A stretch of 22,628 nucleotides of DNA from Gp13-AA77 sp035578005 (lineage in GTDB: Bacteria > Acidobacteriota > Terriglobia > UBA7540). The stretch lies in the NCBI GenBank assembly GCA_035578005.1, contig DATJYK010000409.1, positions 1 through 22,628 on the forward strand, given 5' to 3'. Below, one piece after another: positions 16,350 to 21,669 of this stretch. The notes below the pieces were generated by a model that ran no database searches, had not been told where the DNA came from, and was given only the letters and a program-made list of their open reading frames with translations. The translations under genes and the position numbers were made by a program. Each line of letters begins with the position of its first letter. The first letter of the stretch is position 1.

Positions 16350-16504
16350 GGGTTCGTTTCGCATTCGTCTTGGGTTCGTTTGCCAGCCGCCCCCTGAAAT
16401 CTCGGGTTCGATTTAGGTTCGTTTAGGTTCGTTTTGGAGCGGCGTTTTAGGCCGTTTTTTCGACTTATCAATAATAGAATCAGTGGATTACCGTTTTGGG
16501 TTCG
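16350..16504. repeat. Six dispersed GGTTCG(T/A)TT repeats upstream of the giant gene
   Basis: GGTTCG occurs at 16351, 16373, 16405, 16416, 16426 and 16499, always in the same orientation and followed by T/A-rich sequence. The copies at 16415-16434 form a tandem pair of AGGTTCGTTT. On the minus strand, the sense strand of the giant gene, the motif reads AAACGAACC. Spacings of 22, 32, 11, 10 and 73 nt are close to whole helical turns, which suits binding sites for a protein acting on one DNA face. Confidence 0.7.
16444..16471 (-). promoter_or_regulatory. Candidate sigma-70-like promoter for the giant gene
   Basis: On the minus strand, TTGATA (16466-16471) and TAAAAC (16444-16449) are 16 nt apart within an AT-rich island. 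Transcription would start near 16437, giving a leader of about 195 nt that contains five of the six GGTTCG repeats. The fit is moderate and other AT-rich hexamers nearby could serve instead. Confidence 0.35.
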
Positions 16505-17074
16505 TTTTTTAAGCTCACGCCGCAGAACCCAGGTTTTTTTCTATTAAATTGCTTATAGTCAATAACATGCGGTTATGGGTTTGTTTCCGACCACGCCTAT
16601 ACCGGGGGGGGAACCCCTTTCCGCACCCCCTTTTTCAACACACGCCGTTGGTCGCCAAAGGCACAAGGAGAGTCGCGGAAGTGCCGGCCAAGGCAAGGCT
16701 TTTACAAATCCCCCAAGAATGTGTTTAGGCCCCCCCCAAGTGGGCTTACGTGATACAAGTCCGGAGTTCAAGTCAGTGGCCCAGGTGGGCAATCCGCCAT
16801 CGCAGCCCGACAAGCGCGATCCTGCCTCAGGCACGGGGCCAGTAATTGGTTGATCCCAGTGCTTACGCCCTATGCGACCGACCCAACCGGAAACACTTCG
16901 TCCGGCTCACCCCGGGGCCGATTTCTGCTGGATTAGGACGCTTACCTCGAGCGGGCGGTTGGCTTGCAGCAGGGCCAATCTCAACCTAAAGCGAACAGTG
17001 TTAGACGTCTTCGACTATGAGAGTTGCCTCATGGCACAACGCAGCCCGCGCCTGCCCCCCCGCTAGCCGCGCCG

Positions 17075-17086
17075 CTTACCGGTAAG
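17075..17086. promoter_or_regulatory. Perfect 12-nt palindrome upstream of lipA
   Basis: CTTACCGGTAAG is self-complementary over its whole length. It sits about 26 nt before a TATACT hexamer (17112-17117) that could be the lipA -10 box, so it could be an operator overlapping or just upstream of the -35 position. No clear -35 is visible. Assignment is tentative. Confidence 0.35.
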
Positions 17087-17111
17087 TTTTCCGAATAAAC
17101 CGAATGTTATG

Positions 17112-17117
17112 TATACT
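17112..17117 (+). promoter_or_regulatory. Possible -10 box for lipA
   Basis: TATACT matches the -10 consensus at five of six positions within a local AT-rich stretch. The sequence 17-18 nt upstream (TTCCGA or TTTCCG) is a poor -35. If used, the lipA leader would be about 285 nt long and include the 9-bp inverted repeat at 17155-17184. Confidence 0.3.
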
Positions 17118-17154
17118 ACCGCCGCTTCCAGCCTGTCAAGGACGATGAGGATTA

Positions 17155-17184
17155 TTACCCATTATTGTACCAAGAAATGGGTAA
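17155..17184. promoter_or_regulatory. 9-bp perfect inverted repeat in the putative lipA leader
   Basis: TTACCCATT (17155-17163) and AATGGGTAA (17176-17184) are exact complements with a 12-nt loop. No T-run follows on either strand, so it is not an obvious intrinsic terminator. An operator for a dimeric regulator or a leader hairpin are the main alternatives. Confidence 0.45.
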
Positions 17185-17408
17185 CCTCCGGCTCGCGTAC
17201 CTGGGCTTGTTTTACTGAAGTCGTATTGGTCAACATTGAGCGGTCTACTTAAGATGACTCGTTGAATGAGCTTCTTGGCGCCGCGCGTGTGCTGCCCTCA
17301 TTTCAGTATCTGTGGAGTACCCCAACCGGGGCGGTGCGCCTGGGCGTTCCCGCTCCGGCACCTCTCCCACTTCCCCTCGTAGAGCCCGGAAGCTGGTAAG
17401 ATGAGGGA

Positions 17409-18329
17409 GTGACGACCGATCTCGTGCAAATTGCCCCGAAACTGGCGCCGGTGAAGCGGCCCGACTGGCTGAAGGTGCGGCTGCCCGGCGGCGACAACTA
17501 CTTCGAGCTCAAGCGCCTGATGCGCGGCCACGGACTGCACACGGTGTGCGAAAGTGCGCGTTGCCCGAACATCGCCGAGTGCTGGAACCACCGCACCGCC
17601 ACTTTCATGATCCTGGGCGATCTCTGCACTCGCAGTTGTTCTTTCTGCAGCGTTCCCAAGGGCAAACCGCTGCTTGTCGATCTCGAAGAACCCGAGCGTG
17701 TGGCCGGTGCAGCGGAGGCTATGGGTGTGCGCTACGTCGTGGTGACCTCGGTGGACCGCGATGACCAGCCCGATGGCGGCGCCGGCCTGTTTGCCGGAAC
17801 CATTGCGGCCTTGCGGCGGCGCATCCCTGAGGTGCGGGTGGAGGTGCTGATCCCGGACTTTCGCGGATCTGACGCGGCGTTGGAGACGGTGCTCGACGCC
17901 CGGCCCGACATTCTGAATCACAATACCGAGACCGTGCCGCGTCTCTATCCAGTGGCGCGGCGAGGGTCGCGCTATGAGCGCTCGCTTCGGCTGCTGGCAC
18001 GCTCGCGCGAGATGGCGCCTGAAATTCCCACCAAGTCGGGCCTTATGATGGGCCTCGGCGAGACTCTCGAGGAAGTCTCGTCGGTGCTGGCCGACCTGGC
18101 GCACGCCGGCGTCGATATCGTCACTATTGGCCAGTACCTGCGGCCCTCGGGGAATCAGCTTCCGGTGGCGCGCTTCTACACACCCCAAGAGTTCGCCGAT
18201 CTCAAACGCGAAGGCGAGCGATTGGGCATCCGCCACGTCGAATCCGGCCCGCTGGTGCGCAGCTCCTATCATGCGCACGAACAGACGGACGCGCTTCAGG
18301 CGCGGATCAGCACACCCTCCATCGCCTAA
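17409..18329 (+). CDS. lipA: Lipoyl synthase (radical SAM)
   Basis: LipA inserts two sulfur atoms into protein-bound octanoyl groups, making the lipoyl cofactor of 2-oxoacid dehydrogenases and the glycine cleavage system in the cytoplasm. The 306-residue length is normal. The auxiliary cluster ligands are seen as C47, C52 and C58 (CESARCPNIAEC) and the radical SAM triad as C73, C77 and C80 (CTRSCSFC). The C-terminal RSSYHA motif (284-289) supplies the serine ligand of the auxiliary cluster. The GTG at 17409 is the first possible start because an in-frame TAA lies at 17397-17399. The purine-rich GAGG (17403-17406) is only 2 nt before it, unusually close. No lipB or lipoate ligase is adjacent. 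The gene stands alone on this strand and converges with the TPR gene, with a single base between the two stop codons. Confidence 0.97.
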   Translation: MTTDLVQIAPKLAPVKRPDWLKVRLPGGDNYFELKRLMRGHGLHTVCESARCPNIAECWNHRTATFMILGDLCTRSCSFCSVPKGKPLLVDLEEPERVAGAAEAMGVRYVVVTSVDRDDQPDGGAGLFAGTIAALRRRIPEVRVEVLIPDFRGSDAALETVLDARPDILNHNTETVPRLYPVARRGSRYERSLRLLARSREMAPEIPTKSGLMMGLGETLEEVSSVLADLAHAGVDIVTIGQYLRPSGNQLPVARFYTPQEFADLKREGERLGIRHVESGPLVRSSYHAHEQTDALQARISTPSIA

Positions 18330-18330
18330 A

Positions 18331-19332
18331 CTAACTGGCTGGCGGAGTCTCAGGGTGGCGACGCGAAAGCGCCTGCTGAGCCTGAGCGTGGAGGGCTCGC
18401 GCAACCTCTGTCTCCCCGTGCGCAGTGCGGGCCACCACTTCCCGGTAGAGCGCTTCACCCTGATCCGAGCGTCCCATCCGAATCTCCAGACTTCCAACCA
18501 CAAGCTGCCAAAGCATGTTGTTGGGATATTTCGAGGCCAGGTCCTGAAACAAAGTGAGCGATTTCTCGTATTGCCTCTCACTGTTGCGCGAGAAGTCTTT
18601 GGCCAGATAAAACTGCGCTTCGCCGCTCGCCAAGTCGCCCTTGTTGGCGACCGTTTGGAGCTGCTGGAGGCCTTCCTCCCGGCTTCCCCCTGGCAAGCCA
18701 ATCAAAAACCTCAACAGCTTGACGATGGTGGGCAGCGTGTCGACGAAATAGTTGTAAATGCCGAGGCCGAGGTAACAATCCGTGAGGTTAGGATCAAGGC
18801 TTAGGGCCTGAAGGAGCAACGCCCGCATCTTCTTGCCGGCCCGCGCCGTAGGCAAGTCATTGTCTCGCAGGCCATAGAATCGGGCCAGCAGACCGTAGGC
18901 CATGCCCTCGTAAAGAAGGTTGCGGGCCACGTCTTGTTTGGCCTGAATGCGAGTTTCCGCCCGGCGAATGCACTCCTGATCGAAACTCATGAATGTTGCG
19001 TCGTAAGGGCTGGTATTCTTCGAAACCACATCGAAGACGTCAGGGTCAATGAGGTTACCGGTGGTCAGATAGATCCTCCACCAATATGTGTCTGCCTGAA
19101 ACAGGTAGCTTAATGGCGACGCAGGGTCTTGCCGCTGGACCTCTTGAAAGCGCTGCATGGCACCATCCAGATCGCCATCCATAAGTTTGTGCATGCCTTG
19201 ACGGGCGATCTCGAGGAGCTGGGCCTCACCCGCAGGCGCGGCGGCTTGCGCTACAGCCCGACGTGCACCCCCGACCGCTAGGGCTAGAGTCAGCAACCCG
19301 ATACCGTGCAGGCCGAAGTATCGCTTTCTCAT
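18331..19332 (-). CDS. Secreted tetratricopeptide-repeat protein of unknown function
   Basis: 333 residues. Residues 1-28 form a signal peptide (basic MRKR, hydrophobic core, AVAQA cleavage region). The rest is helical with TPR-like pairs at about 37-75 (ending QRQDPASPLSYLFQADTYWW), 160-205 (ALSLDPNLTDCYLGLGIYNYF) and 240-310 (FQDLASKYPNNMLWQLVVGS). No catalytic motif is visible. The ATG is well placed, with AAGGA 6 nt upstream. It is the third gene of the run LpxL-family, lpxD, TPR, with a 65-nt gap after lpxD, which suggests cotranscription and perhaps an envelope role. TPR proteins are scaffolds, so a partner in lipid A or outer-membrane assembly is possible but unproven. Confidence 0.85.
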   Translation of the reverse strand: MRKRYFGLHGIGLLTLALAVGGARRAVAQAAAPAGEAQLLEIARQGMHKLMDGDLDGAMQRFQEVQRQDPASPLSYLFQADTYWWRIYLTTGNLIDPDVFDVVSKNTSPYDATFMSFDQECIRRAETRIQAKQDVARNLLYEGMAYGLLARFYGLRDNDLPTARAGKKMRALLLQALSLDPNLTDCYLGLGIYNYFVDTLPTIVKLLRFLIGLPGGSREEGLQQLQTVANKGDLASGEAQFYLAKDFSRNSERQYEKSLTLFQDLASKYPNNMLWQLVVGSLEIRMGRSDQGEALYREVVARTAHGETEVARALHAQAQQALSRRHPETPPAS

Positions 19333-19397
19333 AAATCGTCCTTGTCATTCCGCCAGTGAGCTGCTTTGGGACGCGAGCGCACCATGGAACGAGGTAA

Positions 19398-20438
19398 CTA
19401 CTCCGGCTTCGAAGACGACTGGGCCGGTTGCTTGCGGAAGCGCCGTTCGAGCTCACTGACGCGTCGGGCAAGTTCGGGCAATCGGCTGAGGTGCGCGTAC
19501 TGACGCTTGAACACGGCGAGCGGCCGTCCCGGTACTCCCCAGATCACGCTGCCCTTGCGCACGATCTTGCCGGGAAGAACGCCTCCGCCGGAAGCGATGG
19601 TTGCTCCCGCTTCAATTGTCACATGATCACCGATGCCAACTTGACCCCCAATGACGGCGTAGTCGCCCACACTGACGCTGCCGGAAATGCCGGTTTGTGC
19701 GACGATCACGCAATGCTTCCCGATCCTGACGTTGTGGGCGATCTGGACGAGGTTATCAATTTTCGTGCCCTCGCCGATCACCGTGGTACCGAGCGATCCC
19801 CGGTCCACAGTGCTGTTGCAGCCGATCTCGACGTCGTCCTCGATGATGACGCCGCCCAGTTGAGGGAACTTGTTATGGCGTCCCTCGGCGAAAACGTACC
19901 CGAACCCATCCCCGCCGATCACGACGCTGGCGTGCAGGATCACCCTGTTTCCGAGTCGTGCCTGCGGGTAGATTGTTACACCCGGATGCAGGATACAGTC
20001 TTCACCGATCTCGGCGCCTTCGCCCACAAACACGCCTGCACCGAGGCGGGTTCGCGCACCCACCTGGGAGCCCATTTCAACCACAGAGTGCGGACCCGCT
20101 GAGACTCCCTCGCCGAGCGAGGCCTCGGGCAGAACGACAGCCGTGGGATGGATGCCTTCCGGATATCGCGCCGGTGGAATCAAGTGAGCGACGGCCCGGA
20201 TGAACGCCAGTTTCGGTTCGGCCACTGCCACCGTGGTGTGGCCCTCGAGTAAGTTGCCCTGGGGAACTAAGATGCAGCCCGCGTGCGAGTGAGCAGCTTG
20301 CCCAAGTGCGCGAGCGTCCGTGGCGAAGGTGAGGTCTGTAGACCCTGCCGCTTCGAGCGAGGCCACACCTTGAATCTCACGGGCGGCATCTCCCTCGACA
20401 GATCCGTCAACCAGAGCAGCGACTTCGCGAACGGTCAT
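19398..20438 (-). CDS. lpxD: UDP-3-O-acylglucosamine N-acyltransferase
   Basis: LpxD adds the second hydroxyacyl chain to UDP-3-O-acylglucosamine, the third step of lipid A synthesis, using acyl-ACP. The ATG at 20438 gives 346 residues, normal for the family; the frame stays open further upstream but that extension is encoded by a heptamer array and the preceding gap. Residues about 1-95 are the N-terminal uridine-binding domain (VREVAALVDG, TDLTFAT). Residues about 97-310 are hexapeptide repeats forming a left-handed beta-helix. The catalytic His is seen at H235 in VQIAHNVRIG, preceded by the GGDGFGY and FPQLGGV motifs. A C-terminal helix (RLPELARRVSELERRFRK) ends the protein. It lies 65 nt after the LpxL-family gene and 65 nt before the TPR gene. 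No Shine-Dalgarno is visible before the ATG. Confidence 0.96.
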   Translation of the reverse strand: MTVREVAALVDGSVEGDAAREIQGVASLEAAGSTDLTFATDARALGQAAHSHAGCILVPQGNLLEGHTTVAVAEPKLAFIRAVAHLIPPARYPEGIHPTAVVLPEASLGEGVSAGPHSVVEMGSQVGARTRLGAGVFVGEGAEIGEDCILHPGVTIYPQARLGNRVILHASVVIGGDGFGYVFAEGRHNKFPQLGGVIIEDDVEIGCNSTVDRGSLGTTVIGEGTKIDNLVQIAHNVRIGKHCVIVAQTGISGSVSVGDYAVIGGQVGIGDHVTIEAGATIASGGGVLPGKIVRKGSVIWGVPGRPLAVFKRQYAHLSRLPELARRVSELERRFRKQPAQSSSKPE

Positions 20439-20439
20439 A

Positions 20440-20467
20440 GAAATAGGCAATAGGGAATAGGCAATAG
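20440..20467. repeat. Four-copy heptamer array G(A/C/G)AATAG abutting the lpxD start
   Basis: Four heptamers in exact register end 1 nt before the lpxD ATG. On the lpxD sense strand they read as CTATTGC, CTATTCC, CTATTGC and CTATTTC. They occupy the place where a ribosome binding site should be and contain no purine-rich core. Confidence 0.9.
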
Positions 20468-20503
20468 CCAGCAGTGTTATTGGCTCTTGTCCATTGCCTG
20501 TTG

Positions 20504-21502
20504 TTAAAACGGGTAGAGCGGCGGCTCGCCGGGCGGCCGCGTCTTCCAGCGCCGATGCACCCAAAACCATTGGTCTGGATAGCGGCGAACTTGATCTTCG
20601 ATCAGGCGGTTGAAGTGCGCCGTATTCACGATGACCTCTTCTTCGGGGTCGTCATGCTCAATCCAGGGTACTGGCTCGAAACGCAGGCGATACTTCCTGA
20701 GCTTTGAGTCCCAGAGCGCCAGCCCTAAGACCAGGGCCGCCCCGGTCTTGCGCGCCAGGCGCGCTGGCGCGCTAGTGGTGGAAGCGGGCCGGCCGAAGAA
20801 GTCAACGAAGATACCCTCCGGAGGAAGCATGTTGGTGTCCATAAGGACTCCGACGGCCTCACCGCGCCTCAAAGCTTGCAGCGCACGGCGGGCAAAGTCA
20901 TTCTTATCGACGGGCCGCCCCCCGCTTAGGCAGCGATAGCGGCTGATCATGGCGTCCAGCAGCGGATTGTCCATGGGACGAACAGTAAAGTTCAAAGGGT
21001 AACCATAGAGGCTGTGGGCAAACGAGCTGAGTTCCCAATTCCCAAAGTGCGCAGTAAGAAAGATAACGCCTTTGCCTTGAGCTTGCGCGCGGGCGTAGTG
21101 TTCGAACCCGTCATAAACGATCAGCTCTTCGATGTTCTTGCGCGTCAGCCGCGGAAAGTGGGCAAAGTCCGCCAGCATCCGTCCGAATCCTTGGAAAGTG
21201 CCGAAGAGAATGCGCCGGCGCTGCCGTTCTGACCACTCCGGGAAAGCCAGTCTCAGGTTGAATAAACCAACCTGCCGCAAGCGCGGCCAAAGGAAATAAC
21301 TCCCGACGGCAAGAACCTCACAGAGACCCCGCGCCAGGCGGCGCGGAAGAAAGCCAAGCGTCCCCAAGACTCCGGCCGCTGCCAGGTACTCGACGCGAAA
21401 GCGAAGCTTCACTTCCTCCACCGTTTTTCTGTCAACCTGCGCACCGGTCGGCGCGTGAGGTTCAGACTCCAAGGATATCCGCGCAGATGAAGTTTGAGGC
21501 AT
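20504..21502 (-). CDS. LpxL/HtrB-family lipid A (lysophospholipid) acyltransferase
   Basis: 332 residues, typical for the family that adds secondary acyl chains to lipid A at the inner face of the cytoplasmic membrane. The catalytic HxxxxE motif is seen as H152 and E157 in TAHFGNWEL. Further family motifs are the FNLRLAFPEWSERQRRRI segment (81-98), GVLMDTNM with FFGRPAST downstream, and the C-terminal QWFWVHRRWKTRP. A hydrophobic stretch near residues 38-72 is the usual N-terminal membrane-associated part. The start (ATG, 21502) has no strong ribosome site; alternatives downstream would cut into conserved sequence. It is the first gene of the run with lpxD and the TPR gene. LpxL versus a related acyltransferase of ornithine or other lipids cannot be decided from sequence alone, but linkage to lpxD favours lipid A. 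Confidence 0.9.
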   Translation of the reverse strand: MPQTSSARISLESEPHAPTGAQVDRKTVEEVKLRFRVEYLAAAGVLGTLGFLPRRLARGLCEVLAVGSYFLWPRLRQVGLFNLRLAFPEWSERQRRRILFGTFQGFGRMLADFAHFPRLTRKNIEELIVYDGFEHYARAQAQGKGVIFLTAHFGNWELSSFAHSLYGYPLNFTVRPMDNPLLDAMISRYRCLSGGRPVDKNDFARRALQALRRGEAVGVLMDTNMLPPEGIFVDFFGRPASTTSAPARLARKTGAALVLGLALWDSKLRKYRLRFEPVPWIEHDDPEEEVIVNTAHFNRLIEDQVRRYPDQWFWVHRRWKTRPPGEPPLYPF

Positions 21503-21529
21503 AACGTTGGTTCACACGGAGCGGGGATC

Positions 21530-21549
21530 AACCGTATTCCACAACGGTT
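21530..21549. promoter_or_regulatory. Short inverted repeat in the divergent promoter region
   Basis: AACCGT (21530-21535) and ACGGTT (21544-21549) are complementary with an 8-nt spacer. It lies 28 nt upstream of the LpxL-family start, in the 167-nt region between divergent genes. It could be an operator; it is short enough to be chance. Confidence 0.3.
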
Positions 21550-21631
21550 AGTTCTTTAAGACCCGCTTCCGAACCGTCGCGGCAGGCCTCTGAGCGGGCG
21601 CTTGCGGCGCTGGTTCGACCTGCCCGTAGGT

Positions 21632-21663
21632 TATACTCAGCGTTCCAGGCTTACCGCGAGGAG
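21632..21663 (+). promoter_or_regulatory. Candidate -10 box and strong ribosome site for the acetyltransferase
   Basis: TATACT (21632-21637) is a good -10 match without a clear -35. GAGGAG (21658-21663) lies 6 nt before the TTG at 21670, ideal spacing, and this decides the TTG as start. Another in-frame TTG at 21664 touches the ribosome site and is unlikely to be used. Confidence 0.55.
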
Positions 21664-21669
21664 TTGATC

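Larger units (their letters stand above)
16505..17408. other. Long non-coding region upstream of lipA
   Basis: About 900 nt with no convincing gene on either strand. Short open frames here have poor codon character and cross homopolymer tracts: eight G at 16604-16611, eight C at 16730-16737 and seven C at 17055-17061. No tRNA or recognised riboswitch was found. A 12-nt palindrome, a possible -10 box and a 9-bp inverted repeat in the lipA-proximal half are listed separately. It may hold a decayed gene or element that can no longer be recognised. Confidence 0.55.

Noticed and set aside
16404..16421. GGGTTCGATTT resembles a tRNA T-loop.
   Set aside because: No complementary T-stem, acceptor stem or CCA end is present, and the same GGTTCG core recurs six times as a simple repeat.
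16755..16790. GGAGTTCAAGTC looks like a tRNA T-arm.
   Set aside because: The flanking five bases do not pair and no anticodon or acceptor arm could be laid out upstream.
16559..16853. Overlapping open frames of about 90 residues on both strands.
   Set aside because: Both cross G8 and C8 tracts, have low-complexity Pro/Gly-rich text, no ribosome site, and no family resemblance.
17298..18701. A 467-codon minus-strand open frame across lipA and the end of the TPR gene.
   Set aside because: lipA on the other strand has all family motifs; this frame is its antisense shadow joined to an out-of-frame part of the TPR gene.
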